Assembly: GCA_963921935.1 (NCBI GenBank)
Contig: OY998178.1
Span: 53,412,951 to 53,476,950 of the forward strand
DNA: 64,000 bases
Direction: 5' to 3'
Source: Galeruca laticollis
Lineage: Eukaryota > Arthropoda > Insecta > Coleoptera > Chrysomelidae
Under the pieces are notes generated by a model. It saw only the letters and a list, made by a program, of their open reading frames with translations, was not told where the DNA came from and ran no database searches. Shown piece by piece: positions 10,681 to 22,709 of this stretch. The position numbers and the translations under genes are program-made. Positions within the stretch are counted from its first letter, which is position 1; each line of letters starts with the position of its first letter.

Positions 10681-12200
10681 CACATCCTCTATTTGAAATT
10701 TAAAAAATAAGTAAAACATAAGGAAATTTATTTAATTTTAGTTGTCATACTCTCGATACACACTGTACTCTACGTAAATTCCTAAATTTTGAAAGATTCA
10801 GTAGAAATATCAAACATGACATTTCATAATTTTGATGACATTGTAGTAGAATATATCTAATGATAGATAGAACACAATAGGATTTGGAGGAAATATTTGA
10901 AATTGTAAAATATAGAGGTCTCTGCTAGCAAGATTACAAATGTAATAAAAGAATTTCAAAATCTCACTTGGTTATTGAAAATTATAGATTAGTAATTTTT
11001 TCAAAAACAAGAAAAATCGGTAACCAACAGAAAGGAGAATTATTTATTTTGTAAAAATTTAGTCAGTAGCTTTTTATCCTTTGAAGAGACAACATCAGAA
11101 TAAGAGTTGTCTCGAATTTTTTGGTAGATTGCATAAATTGCATATCATACAATCAGATAAATAACCCATATAATAAATTCAGTGCGTACATAATTCGGAT
11201 AAGAATTGTATCGTAAAAGTGTATGTGGTTCCAGTGTTTCTAAATCGTATATATTTAGAAAGTTGCAGTATTCTAAATACGTAAGAATAAGTACGAGATT
11301 TTCTGATCCATTTGGTGAGTCCTCTCCAGTTTTAAATTTATTTCTCGAGAAATATCAGGCCTTAAATTCAATACAGTTAAAAGATGCATCTATATAAAAA
11401 ATTTGAAATATACCAAATTTATTGATACATATCATTCACAACATCAAGTGAATAGACCATTTTGAGCAGAAGTTTCGGTATTTGACATTGATACACGTCA
11501 AGTGTAAATTATTATTTGAACGTTTGATAATAATTCATTAGGTTAAATTTTAGCATAGTTGTATTCTAATTTTAATTTTTTTGTAGAGGTTACGACTGTT
11601 GTTCTTTTATCATAATTTTTGGGAATAACAATTTTGTTAATTTTGCGTATCTGATAGTATAATATATAATTTTGAATCTAACTACCTGTAGTATTCATTC
11701 AGTATCCAATCTCATTGAACTTATCATTTTACATTCATAAAATTTTCAATTTAATCAGTGACATTTGGTTGAAATTTTTAGTGACAGTAAATTAGTAAAT
11801 GTCATAAAATAATTAAAGGGCCTTTTATTATATTGATTAACAGTTATTTGAGAGTTTGATGATAGTGAAACTTTTAATTTGGAAATATCTTAGAAAAACA
11901 AATAAATTTGAAGAATTAATTTTGAACAATTTTGATCTCACCCTGAGATAGGAGTAATAAGTTGATTGTACATAAATAAATCTTTATATTGATATTTATT
12001 GGCGCCGGGCATGTTTATTTTAACAATTACTGTCAAATTTGAAATTCAATACGTACTTAAGTGGTATGCACAATAATTGTCGCTGCGACAAGATAGTATA
12101 ATTTATTTACATATCGTAGGGAAATTATATCCAAAGAATTGAAATATTACAAATTGTCTCCAAACGTGGGCAATTATATTCAAAGGTTTGAAAATATAAC
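10678..12200. other. Intergenic, no gene recognised
   Basis: Very AT-rich, with no reading frame carrying a recognisable motif and no terminal repeats that I noticed. The longest frame (63 codons near 11.2 kb) looks fortuitous. Confidence 0.5.

Positions 12201-12202
<2 letters not shown>

Positions 12203-12247
<45 letters not shown>
12203..12247. repeat. (TA)n microsatellite
   Basis: About 44 bp of TA, directly abutting a Penelope-like terminal segment on its right. Confidence 0.95.
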
Positions 12248-12249
<2 letters not shown>

Positions 12250-12500
12250 TTTTTGGATAGTTCTTGGGTATAGGTTTCTTGTGAATAATACGAAAATTTT
12301 ATGACGACGTTTCGCCCATCATAGTAGGCTTTATCAAAATCTGTTTTATTTTGTGGAACAGTACCTACGAGTGGAAAGAATTAAAATGAAATTTGGTAGC
12401 TTACAATGAAGACATTCACAATTAGAAATTAAAAGTCAAAAATTAAAAGGTTTTCCAGCGCACATGCAGGAATAAAATTTTGAAATTAAGTTTTATTATG
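12250..12500 (-). mobile_element. Penelope-like element terminal fragment
   Basis: On the minus strand the segment reads GATGGGCGAAACGTCGTCAT preceded by TTTTGATAAAGCC, the type of GGGCGAAACGTC block found in Penelope-like terminal repeats. It lies right beside (TA)n, like the Penelope-like copy at 54.95-56.12 kb. No coding part is visible here, so the family call rests on this motif and position. The inner boundary is a guess. Confidence 0.45.
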
Positions 12501-12744
12501 GTACGTACCTCGATGTTTACATTTTAATGGTAAAATTAGGAATGGAAAGAATGAAGGTTCTATTATTGTTTTCGTTTTTTTTTCCTTTTTGAGTAAGTAT
12601 TCTGGTTTATGTTACTTAGTTTTTCAATGGCAGAGTGATAAGGTGTATATTAATTATTAAAATGGAATATACGAGGTGGTCACAAAAATTGAAATAATAT
12701 TCATTGTTTATTTATAATATTAAGTTGTGATAGATATGGCTTAA

Positions 12745-12990
12745 ATGATTTGTGTCTTGTTTATCATTGACAGTATCCAACAAACCATACAAATACCCCC
12801 TCAGAATCTACCCACTCGCTCGTATGCTAAAGCAGTGAATAACATAAATAACGACTTAACTGATAAGTGTAATAACCTAAGTACTTCTGTCACCAAATGT
12901 GTTAACCAAAAGAAAACTGTTCGCCATAAAACTAAAAATACCGCTGTCACCACTGTAATAATCAAAAGATTCCACTATGATCCTAAATAA
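12745..12990 (+). pseudogene. Possible Jockey-type ORF1 C-terminal fragment
   Basis: The frame holds LPTRSYAKAVNNINND and a basic stretch with little complexity. A short S-Y-A-x-A-V block after a Pro/Gln-rich part occurs in ORF1 of Jockey-type non-LTR elements, and a Jockey-type ORF2 lies 1.5 kb downstream on the same strand. No zinc knuckles are visible. The assignment is weak, and this could be unrelated sequence. Confidence 0.25.
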
Positions 12991-14480
12991 AAAAAAATCT
13001 ATCACCCGTTGTAATAACCCAAAAAAACTCCGATGTCAAAATGTTCCTAATGGACCGAGAAGGCAGTGTAGCTGGCTGTCACCACCCACGATTTCGTGGG
13101 AAACAGGAGTCAACGGCTCCTGTAAGAAAAATCCGAAAGAGCTGGCTTCGACCTCCGCTGCTACCAGTTTTCGTTGGTAATGAGTGGTCTTGTGTTATGG
13201 GGTTACGTCAGTTAGAGGGGTGTGCTGAGGAAAAAATGTTAGGTGTGTGTATGTAAGGTATTCCTGCTCTCCTGGTTGAGAAAATAAATTAACCGACATT
13301 GATTTCGTAAACGAGTTTAATAAAAAAAATAAGAAAATAAAAATAAATTTCACCAAATTGACTAAGCGTCAGAAATAATCATATATAGAGTCTTGTGACT
13401 GTAATTAAATAAAACCAGTGATAGGATCTAGAGAAAACTTGAGATACCCTTTTAAATCAACGCGAATGACTCGCAGAATAAAAAGAAATTTGTTATTTTA
13501 AAAATAATCACCAGAACCTGAATATTTTCGCGTACCCTATATATGAAACTTTGATATTAACAATTTAATATTCAACCTCAAATGTGCTCCCTATTCCTAA
13601 TTCATACAGTGAGATATCACCATTAAATACTCGTATGCGATATGAACTATCATAACACAAATTAAATTATATAGATATAATATCAAAGAATGCGGGCTGG
13701 CAATGTTAATAATCTGACCAAACTACGAAAAAAAATCATAATACACAGTTAGTATAATTTTGAAATCATACTTACCAATTCCCGGACTGGGTATTCACAA
13801 AAACGCCGACGGACGCGATTCGCGTTTCGAACAAAGAAAGAATCCCTTTCAGAGCGCGTACAGTAGACGCTCCCTTGTAATCTTCTTTTCCCCTTTCGAA
13901 AAAAAAAATTATACCTGATTGCTAAAACACTACTTTAATTATAAATTACTGAAACTCAGGACACCTCAAAAACCGCTGTCCGCGAAACCCAAAAAAAACT
14001 AGACCGTTCCCGACCACGAGTTTTTACCAACTGCCCCTCAATTGTTACACCTTCGCCGTTTTCGACCTTTCTCCCTAGTCAGCAATCTTTTATTTTTTTT
14101 GTACCTGTTACTTTTTGATTGGTGGAACTTATCGTTCGACGTCATTGTGTAATAAGTTTTTTACCTCGATTAACAATTTTTTCCGCAAAATTTCGTTATT
14201 TTGACGCAATTATTATTTCCGGTTTAAATATTATTTTTTTCTTTCTGCAACCGCTTCGATAAGTGTTTTTTCATTGTATCGATGTGAACGACCGCTTTCT
14301 ATAGTCTAAACGTTACAATGTAAAAAGTAATTTGTTATACAGGATGATTCCCCCCATATTTCTTATTTTGGTATTTATTACATAAGCTTACTAATTTCCT
14401 TGACGAGTTCAAAACAATGTTTTCACAGTTGATCAATCAAAAGAGTATGATACTCAACATGCTTACACCGTCATAAATAA
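12991..14480. other. No gene established; GC-richer block with a minus-strand splice-donor-like site
   Basis: Most of this stretch has no recognisable frame. At about 13780-14060 the base composition becomes richer in CG dinucleotides. On the minus strand a G|GTAAGTATG sequence at about 13766-13776 matches the splice donor consensus well. This could be the 5' untranslated exon of a minus-strand gene, but no coding exon is seen in the window. Confidence 0.3.
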
Positions 14481-14492
14481 ATTAGCAAAGTA

Positions 14493-14870
14493 ATGGCGCC
14501 TCCGAATTCTACAAGAATTGCTGCTAGGAACGCCAATGGGGTGAAGAACCACATAAACGAAATAAATATGTTCTTAAATACGAGGAAAATCGATATACTA
14601 CTGATATCAGAAAGCCATTGTACTAAACATAGTACAATAAAAATACCATACTACAATATATACTACGCACATCACCCTGATAGTACAGCAGACGCAGGTA
14701 CAGCAGTAATAATAAGAAGGACCATAGACCATCATGAACTACAACCATACACTACGAACAAAATTCAATCTAGTCTAATAAAAGTCAATACATTTCGATG
14801 GCCACTGACCATAGGAGCAATATACAGCCCACCAAGACATACTATCACTGCAGACAAATACGACCACTAG
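14493..14870 (+). pseudogene. APE-type endonuclease N-terminal part
   Basis: The frame begins MAPPNSTRIAARNANGVKNH, followed by KIDILLISESHC, matching the N-x-N-G and L-x-x-x-E blocks of APE endonucleases in Jockey-group elements. Later GTAVIIRRTI and GAIYSPPR follow the domain order. A stop at 14868 precedes the H/D catalytic blocks, and the remainder (PATGTPNTLPGDHDQ) continues with frameshifts to about 15.2 kb. Confidence 0.7.
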
Positions 14871-15282
14871 GATCCCACTTCATAGTTGCCGGCGACTGGA
14901 ACGCCAAACACACTTCCTGGAGATCATGATCAATCACTCCAATAAGAAGAAGCTTAATGCATACCATACAGCTATTGAACCTAGAAACATTATCAACTGG
15001 GGAGCCAACGTATTGGCCGGAAGATCTAAACAAAATACTGGATCTAATAGATTTTGCAGTAACTAACGGCATATCACATATACTCTTCTCATATTGAAAG
15101 CGATTTAGGCTTAGATTCAGATCACACCGCTATTTTAATAACATTAAGTGCAAACGTTTCTGGAGAACATCGCTTCCACAATTATATAACAAGAGAACAA
15201 ACTGGGAACAATTTCAACATGTAATAAAACCAATATATACCTAAACCACAGAATACAGGAACTACAAGAAGTCGACGAAGCT

Positions 15283-16892
15283 GTGGAATACGTGTCAAAT
15301 ATTATACAAGAAGCAGCCTGGAAATCAACGCCAATAATTCAAAAGGAAACAGCTGAAATACACAATATCCCTCTCCACATAAGGCAACTAGTTAGTGAGA
15401 AAAAGAAAGCCAGAACAAAATGGCAAGCAACCAGGAATCCTGAGGATAAGACAATTCTGAACAGAATAATCCACCATATCAAGAACGCCTTGAGTCAAAA
15501 CAGAAACGATACTTTTAATTACTCACAACTCCAACCTCTCACCACAAGATAATACACTATGGAAAGCCACCAAAAAATTCAAGAGGCCCACTGTGTCCAT
15601 CCCCCCATTAAGAAAAACTGATATAAATTGGGCTCGCACAAATGATGAAAAACACTTAACTAAAGTTTTCACCCCACTTCCATCAAATAATCCAAGTTGT
15701 CGAGGTAGAAACCTACTTAGAATCAGCCAACCAACTGTCACTTCCCCTAAGAACAATTACCCCAGCAGAAGTGTACAGAGAAATTTAGTTATTAAACCCA
15801 CATAAAGCTTCAGGATATGATCTCATCACCGGGAAAGTATTAAAACATCTTCTAAGGAAAGCCATCGTACTAACCACCACAACATTCAATAGAATACTAC
15901 AAATTAATCATTACCCAATATAATGGAAGTATGCACAGATAATCATGTTAGCGAAGCCAGGAAAACCTCACCATGAACCCAGCTCAAACAGGCCTTACTA
16001 CCTCAACTATCTAAACTCTTCGAAAGAATCTTTCTACATAGAATTAGCGAAATCATACCAAAAGAAGAATTGATTCCAATACATTAATTTGGATGTAGAA
16101 AACAACATTCGATAATTCAACAGTGTCATAGATTAGTGAACAATATCAAGCAAGCACTAGAACAAAAATAATCATGTGCTTCAGCATTTTTAGACATCCA
16201 ACAGGCTTTCGACAAAGTACGGCACTAAGGACTACTGTTTAAAATAAAACGAAAATTACCTCATCATATCTTACCTAAAAAATAGATATCCGCAAGATAT
16301 ACACAAGTCAAAGTCCAAACCTCCTTATCCAATTATCAACCAATAAAATCAGGCAGTGTCCTTGGCCCTTATATTTACCTTACGTATACTACTGATATTA
16401 AAACTACCGATGATACTCCAATCGCTACCTTCGCAGATAACACTGCAATAATGTCTTCAGATATAGACCCTACAATAGCATCAGAAAAGCTACAATACCA
16501 CCTAAATCTTCTACAAGAATGGCTACATCAGTGGAGAATGGAAGTCAACAATGAGAAATCCGCACAAATCACGTTCACCACAAAACTAAGTGTCTGTCCA
16601 CAAGTGACCATTAACAATTCCAGTGAAAAGAGAAGTCAAATACCTCGGACTACACTTAGACCAAAAGTTATCTTGGAAGAAACACATGCAAGCTAAAAAA
16701 ACACATCTAAAGTTAAAACTTCAAAATACGAACTGGATAATCGGCAGACGTTCGCAGTTAACAATGGAAAATAAGATACTTATGTACAAAATCACCCTAA
16801 AACCAATATGGACATATGGCATGAAGTTATGGGATTGTAGTATGCCATCGAATACTAAGATACTGCAAACTCTACAATCTAATAATAGCTAA
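15283..16892 (+). pseudogene. Reverse transcriptase and C-terminal region, heavily broken
   Basis: Fragments in order are a pre-RT linker at 15283-15552 (VSEKKKARTKWQATRNPEDK), RT palm pieces near 16190-16440 with the catalytic blocks damaged, and the post-RT segments at 16451-16892 (WRMEVNNEKSAQITFTTK and PIWTYGMKLWDCS). More than a dozen stops and shifts are present. The match to Jockey elements is clear from the post-RT blocks. Confidence 0.7.
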
Positions 16893-17213
16893 TATTCCAT
16901 GGTTTATAAGCAGCTACACATTACATACTGATCTCGGTATTCCAACTATCAATGAAGTTATTCAGACATCAGTCATAAGAAACAAAAACCGCAACGAAAG
17001 CCACCAAAATCCACTAATATCCAACTTTTACACTGATCCAATGGAACAGAGAGGATTGAAAAGACGCTGTCCAGAAGACCTCATAGAAAGATCTACGGAG
17101 ACCCATCAGTAGATGGTGCCCGCCTCAAGTCATTTACCGAAAAAACCATATCATTTACTTATTCTTGTATATTTATTGAGTAGATTGTAAATTTGCAATT
17201 AAACTAAAAAAAA

Positions 17214-18216
17214 AAGTATTGAAATTTCAGAAGTAAAACAAGGAAATGAATCACCTTCTGATTTTTATAGTAAGATACAGCATCTTTTAAATCTACAAAC
17301 ATGATTATTAATGACACGGTCTTATGCAAATGAACAAGCGTTTTTATTCAACTATTTCAGAAATTTGGAACTAAGAGTTTTATTGTGCGTATTAAAGGAA
17401 CCTCTCGGTACATTAATGCGTACCAAGAATCCTAGCGATCTAAATTCAACTTTAAATTGTTCGAACGAATGACTTTCAGTTTTATTTAAGTAACAATAAT
17501 AACAATACACATCCAAAAAATTCATTTAATACGCCTAGGTCGCAATTTGATGTTAAACCACAAATCAAAAATAATTATCCTAATAGTCAAACGGTAAGCA
17601 TACCAAATTTACAGCATATTTATCAACCACAGATCAATAGAAATTTTAATAATGGAAATAGTTTACCTAGTACAAGTAGATATACAAATTTTCAGAATAG
17701 AAATACTAATGTTATCAAACCTAATAGAAATTATCAATTTCAAAAACATACTCCAATGACTATATCTTCTTTTCTAATACGTACTATAAACCAAATATTC
17801 AGATTAAAAATATTGGACAAAACAAACGCATTTCGCAGGTAATAGGAAAAAATTTATGTTGGAAGAATTGCATAACATGGACGATACTGAAGGTCTCACT
17901 AATGATGAAGATTGTTTTTTAGAGGAAATAGCCTCGGAAGAAACAGACACGTAGAAATGTTTAGTTTTACGAATTATGAAAGTGAATTACAGTACATAAT
18001 AATTCCTGAACAAAATTTAAAAGTAATGATTGATACAGGTAGAACACAATCATTTGGAACACCTGAAATTGCAAAGAAATATTTTTCAGAAACGACATTG
18101 AAAAAACTATTCAAAGTAACTTTTGCTTTAGGCTTAAGTCAACAAAATTATTGTACAGTAATTTCATCTTCAAAGATATTTAAAATGAAAAATAAAATGA
18201 ACTTAGAATTGTGTAT
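17214..18216 (+). pseudogene. Second errantivirus-like Gypsy fragment: gag and protease, left part
   Basis: The sequence resembles the element at 5.5 kb: a gag block close to LRVLLCVLKEPLGTLMRTKN at about 17.36 kb, then an Asn-rich region. A protease frame from 17912 has QNLKVMIDTGRTQSF, with the D-T-G active site. The protease frame is cut at 18216 by Gypsy copy A and resumes at 24526. The left edge meets the poly(A) of the Jockey-like element. LTRs of this fragment are not visible. Confidence 0.75.
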
Positions 18217-18674
18217 TGTAATGTTTTTCTTATTTCTTTAAAACAGTTTATCCTGACGGGTGGGATAAATTCATACACACGGTAGATTCGCTTACTTAAT
18301 TTATTTATCCACCACACTATTCACTAATTTGTATTATATACACAGTATATTCACTCACATTAATTTATATAAACACACATTCGCTGTTAATATCACGAGA
18401 TCACTTTATAAACAGACTTCTCCCGCTGGTCGGTCCTTTACATATTAGTGCCTTTTCTACTAGAAAATTCTAGATTACGGCTTACACAAAAACAATCGGC
18501 TCCCTGGAATTTTCGAGATAAGACTGGTCACAAAAACAATGTGTGGATAAAATAGTCACAAGAAATCGTAAGCAGTTCTAAGAAATACTTGCGCATCCGC
18601 CAAAATTTTAACGTTCATACATGGCTTAGTCAGAGTCGGATTCAGGGACTACACTAGTGTGATATTTCGTAACA
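18217..18674 (-). repeat. 3' LTR of Gypsy copy A
   Basis: 458 bp, about 90 percent similar by eye to 24057-24525, with TG...CA ends. The Pol frame runs up to the LTR: the last coding codons (FREGVMLRN) overlap its start. Confidence 0.9.
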
Positions 18675-18780
18675 TTACCCCCTCCCTAAATGGAAGTTTG
18701 AATCGGCAACTGGCACCATTTCTACACTTTCCGATCTTATGGAAATAACAGGGCACCGTCTTCATCTGATACTGATAACG
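18649..18780 (-). pseudogene. CCCH zinc finger at the Pol C-terminus, copy A
   Basis: VPCYFHKIGKCRNGASCRFK gives the spacing C-X7-C-X5-C-X3, as in CCCH fingers that bind RNA. The fourth ligand position is Leu here, but a small deletion explains it: copy B reads FKHPVSATQKF, with the His in place (its own third Cys is a stop). The finger is in frame with the macro domain and ends at the LTR edge. RNA binding is inferred from the family. Confidence 0.7.
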
Positions 18781-19311
18781 GGGGTTGTAGCTGCAAATTA
18801 ATATCTGGACACCGGTATGTTGGAAGATCACCTCTATCATGTTCCTGATGACGCGCCAATCCAACTGGTTACTCGCTATCTTAGGCATAGTCAGTTTCTT
18901 CACACTGGATTCCAACACATGGTCTCGGAGGTATCGAAGTGCTTCCCACACATCGCAGTAGGTAGATCGATCCTGAAATTAATTTTTCGTTTCCACGTAG
19001 AAGACGTACCGCGAATTGTATTTCAGTCTCCGTGTCTTTCCAGGGGCTGGAATCTGGTCTTCAAGTTTTTCTAATTGCCCGAACTTCTTTCGAAAGACGG
19101 TTGCCAACCCTCGAGCGTTCTTGATACGGGCGGAGAAGTTGTATGCCAGTGAATAATCTTCCGGGAGAGTGAACAAATCTTGTCGTTGTTCTGAAGTGAC
19201 TCCATATCTAGCTTTTCCGGTACCTAAATAAGCGCCCATAAATTTATCGAAGGTAGGGTCAGACACATCTCGAATATGGTTTAGGTACTCCTTTCTCTTT
19301 CCGTTGAGCAT
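18781..19311 (-). pseudogene. TARG1/OARD1-type macro domain at the end of Pol, copy A
   Basis: After a linker (DPTFDKFMGAYLGTGKARYG), translation from about 19179 reads DLFTLPEDYSLAYNFSARIK, FRKKFGQLEKLEDQ, RYVFYVETK, VWEALRYLRDHVLESSVKKL, MPKIASNQLDWRVIRNMIEV and TGVQILICSYNP. This follows, block by block, the small macro domain of human OARD1/TARG1, an ADP-ribose-binding esterase that removes ADP-ribose from acidic residues. The lysine after FYVET fits the catalytic lysine. The catalytic Asp position near IASNQLDW is Asn here but Asp in copy B. One in-frame stop (about 18976-18978) interrupts the domain. The frame is continuous with the CCCH finger. Its role in the element is unknown. Confidence 0.75.
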
Positions 19312-19334
19312 CTTGCTTTATGCGATATATAACA

Positions 19335-20352
19335 TCATTGATCCTTTTCTTGATTAAATATGGACCTTCCCAGGATTTTTGTAATTGTGGAGAAAATCCT
19401 TTTCTCCTTGTGTAAACAGACTTTGTCTCCTTCTTTAAAACCGTCTACTGTGGCCTGCGTGTCGTACCGACTTTTTATTCTGTCGCTGGCAACTTGAAGA
19501 TTTGCTCGAACTAATTCATGAATATCGTCCAGCCTTCTTCTCAATTGGATCACGTAGCCTTCTCCTGCTAGATCTTCTCCAGGCCGACAACCAAATTCCA
19601 GGTCACAAGGAAGCCTCATTTCACGTCCAAGCAGGATTTTTGCAGGTGTTTCACCCGTGGACTCATGCACGTCAGATCGATAAGCCAATGCGAATAGGGA
19701 AAGATACTGGTCCCAATCTCTCTGATGGCTGGAAACTACTTTCGACAGGTATTTTCCAATAGTCCTGTTCATTCTCTCGACCATTCCATCTGACTGTGGA
19801 TGTAATGCTGTTGTCCTGGTCTTCTTCATTCCCAGCTTGTCGCAAATCTCCTGGAATAGATGGCTTTCGAAATTTCTTCCCTGGTCACTGTGGACTTCCA
19901 AGGCACTCCATATCGGCTGATATATTCTTTCACCAATACATCCGCGACGGTTGTGGCCTCTTGATTCGGGATCGCGTGAATTTCCACCCACTTTATGAAA
20001 TAATCCATTATAACCAGGATGTATTTACCACCATTATCTGCCCATCGAAGTCTAAAGCAATCCTTTCGAAAGGGTTTCCAACATTATACTGTTTCATAGG
20101 TGCCTTTCTCTTGCGATGTGGTCCATTACTCGTAGCACAAGTCAAACATTTCTTACACCAATCCTTCACATTGTCGGAGCTGTTCATCCAATAATACCTT
20201 TCACGGACTCGCTGAAGGGTTTTCTTCACTCCCAGATGGCCTACCGATGGACTGTCGTGTAACTTCTTCAGTACCTCAGCTACTACCGTTCTAGATATAA
20301 CTAGCTGTCTTCTCATCTTGGAACCATCATCGTTTTCAAGGACTCTTTTCAA
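19335..20352 (-). pseudogene. Integrase of copy A
   Basis: The zinc-binding part is at 20008-20352 (GHLGVKKTLQRVRERYYWMN then CKKCLTCA; H2C2). The core has the first Asp in ERIALDF, a segment MDYFIKWVEIHAIPNQEATT, the second Asp in EVHSDQGRNFESHLFQEI and the Glu in PQSDGMVERMNRTIGKYL. The C-terminal part reaches SRYDTQATVDGFKEGDKV, but the WEGPY block seen in copy B is frameshifted here. Three frames are used, so the gene is dead. It would insert the cDNA. Confidence 0.85.
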
Positions 20353-21011
20353 CAGCCCTTCTTCCAGGACAAGGGAGTCTCACTGAGCCCAATACGCCTT
20401 GTATGTCTGTGAAAAACTTATACACTTCTTGCCATGTAGGTCGCCGATTTTCTTCCTTCCATTGCTGAATCTTCTTTGGGTGAGGATGATCTTCTCTGAT
20501 CCTGGTGGGTGACCATTCTTCGTTGACTACAGTAGTTCTTGAAACTGCAGCTTCCCTATATTCCGCATTGTTGCAGTGGGAGCAGTCTGTTGGGCACGGC
20601 CGTCTGGTCAGGGAGTCGGCATTTCGGTAACTCACACCAGCTCGATGTTTGATGTTGAAATCGTACTCTTGAAGTCGTTCAATCCATCCAACGATGCGGC
20701 CCTCGAGATTCTTGAACTGCATCAACCACTGGAGTGCTGCATGATCAGTCCGGATTATAAACTTCCTACCATAGATATACCGGTAAAAGTGTTCCACGGA
20801 CTTCACAACCGCCAAAAGTATTCTTTATGTGACGCAGTAGTTCTGGTTTGGAGAGGACTTCACTGAAATATCTCAGCACACTTTCTTGTCCTCCTTGGAT
20901 CAGTGGGAGCACTCCTCCAATTCCTACGTTGCTTGCGTCTGTGTCAAGAATAACGTCTCTCTCTGGTAATGGGTATCCTAATATCGGCGCCGTGGTTAAA
21001 TGCCTCTTCAA
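20336..21011 (-). pseudogene. RNase H of copy A
   Basis: The first frame (20766-21011) has the segment ERDVILDTDASNVGIGGVLP with the first catalytic Asp. The second (20336-20815) has YGRKFIIRTDHAALQWLMQF and IKHRAGVSYRNADSLTRRPC, the usual RNase H end in Gypsy elements. A frameshift lies near 20800, and the catalytic Glu region is altered. The stretch HRAG..NADSLTRRPC marks the point where copies B and C resume after their internal deletion. Confidence 0.8.
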
Positions 21012-21299
21012 GGTTTCAAAAGCCGTTTGACAGTCTTCGTCCCATTAAAAAGCTCTTGCTTCTTCTGTAAGTCGAGTTAGAGGCTTGGCAATATCTTCAA
21101 ACTTCCTGATAAATCTTCTATAATATGTGCAAAGTACAAGAAAGCTCCTAATTTGATGTTTGTCGGTTGGTTACGGCCATTGCTGAATGGAAGCTATTTT
21201 CTCTGGATCCACCGCCACTCCTTTATTACTCATTATATGACCTAGTTGACTCGGTTTTGGAACAGCTGACATTTCTTTGGGCTTAACATGAGCTGTGCA

Positions 21300-22084
21300 G
21301 CTTGGAGTACGTCTTCCAAATTCTTCCAATGTTCGTCAAATGTGTTCCCCAGCACTACGATGTCGTGCAAATAGACCAGGCATGTCTTTCAAGACAACCC
21401 TCTCAAGACATTTTCCATGAGTCTTTCAAATGTCGCAGGCGCATTACAGAGCCCGGATGGCATGACGTTGAATTGCCATAATCCAGATCCGGTGGTAAAA
21501 GCAGTCTTCTCTTTGTCTTCTGGGTCCATTTCCACTTGCCAATAACCAGACTTCAGGTCCAAGGTGGAAAACAGTTTGCTGCCGTCCAAAGTATCTAGCG
21601 TATCGTTAATTCGAGGCAGACGATAGCTGTCTTTCTTCGTTACGTTGTTTAGCTGGCGATAATCCACGGAGAATCTCGTAGGTCCATCCTTTTTATTGAC
21701 GAGCACTACTAGAGACACCCATTGACTAGTAGATGGTTCTATTACTTTTTCTTCCGCCATCTCACAAATTATTCTTTCAGCTTCCACTCTCTTCGCTCGT
21801 GCAAGTGTTCGAGTTGATTGCCTAATTGGCTTAGCATTACCAGTATCGATTTTGTATTTAATGGCTGACGTTCTACCAGTCTTTCCTCCTTTTGGTACGA
21901 ATAGGTCTCGATACTGCAAGAGAAAGTATCTTATTCTCTTTTTTTCAGCTCGATCCAAGGATTGACCAGCTACTGAAAACATCTGTTCGAATCTGGCATT
22001 AGAATTGTCAGTGGTCGTTGTTTGACGAACTATAGGCATTACTGGCAATCCTGGTTTCGTTCTTGATGGTAACTGGGTAATCAT
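21300..22084 (-). pseudogene. Reverse transcriptase of copy A, active site mutated
   Basis: Blocks in order are FSVDYRQLNNVTKKDSYRLP, FSTLDLKSGYWQVEMDPEDK (first catalytic Asp) and FNVMPSGLCNAPATFERLME. After a frameshift near 21390 the catalytic loop follows as VYLHDIVVLG. Gypsy elements normally have YLDD here, so the second of three catalytic Asps is His. Sequence then continues through HWKNLEDVLQAAQ. The RT cannot be active in this copy. Confidence 0.85.
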
Positions 22085-22219
22085 TCACGTATCACGCCGA
22101 TGTAACCAATCCTTTTCCAATTAGTACTATTTGCCAACCGCTTCGTCGTAGTTCCTTGGCTCCATCATAACCGGTATACCTTCCTCCATGATTCCCTGTA
22201 GCCGTGCTACTATCATCGT

Positions 22220-22633
22220 TTAGCTTCGTGCTGGTATAACGGTATCTTCCTGTACAGCTGCCAACACCGCGCTGCCTTCATATCGATAAAGAAATACCTC
22301 CTCTAAATCCACTTTAATGGTTCTGTTTCTAAAGTCTAATAGGAAACCATGTACATTCATTACGTCCATTCCCAGAATCACTTCTTCAATGTCAGCTACG
22401 ATTATCGTATGCGTGAACTTTTCTGCGCCAATTCCCAATTGTATTTATGTCTCACCGTGAACGTTGGCACTCTCGCCTGTGGCGGTCCGCAGTCTCAGTC
22501 TCGTTGGTAAAAACTTCTTCTTGGAGATTATTATCTTTGGTCGTACAATGGTTCTGGTTGCTCCAGTGTCTACTAGCAGAGTATATATCTTGCATTCACT
22601 TTGCCATCTACACATACACTGTCGTTGCGACAT
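22220..22633 (-). pseudogene. Aspartic protease of copy A
   Basis: The first frame has IYTLLVDTGATRTIVRPKI, with the D-T-G-A active site and its usual context. The second frame (22220-22438) continues with HTIIVADIEEVILGMDVMNV, the conserved I-L-G-x-D block near the end of retropepsins. A frameshift near 22440 separates the two. The protein would mature Gag and Pol. Confidence 0.8.
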
Positions 22634-22709
22634 CTGATCGAAGCTATCAGTATGAGAGGGTCTTTGAAACGATCATGGGTCGGTGTTGCCCCCTCGTAGC
22701 CGAGCCGTT

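Larger units (their letters stand above)
14493..17213 (+). mobile_element. Decayed Jockey-like non-LTR retrotransposon
   Basis: An APE-type endonuclease start (14493-14870), RT fragments (about 15.8-16.4 kb, many stops), an open frame at 16623-16892 (VKYLGLHLDQKLSWKKHMQA) and a final A-rich run (AAACTAAAAAAAAAA at ~17200-17213) form a + strand element in the order EN, RT, poly(A). It ends against errantivirus-like gag sequence beginning at 17214. The 5' end is not clear, and no target duplication was found. Confidence 0.75.

Noticed and set aside
13755..13800. ATACTTACC as the start of a U1 snRNA gene
   Set aside because: The match ends after nine bases and no U1 body follows. On the other strand the same bases form a splice donor.
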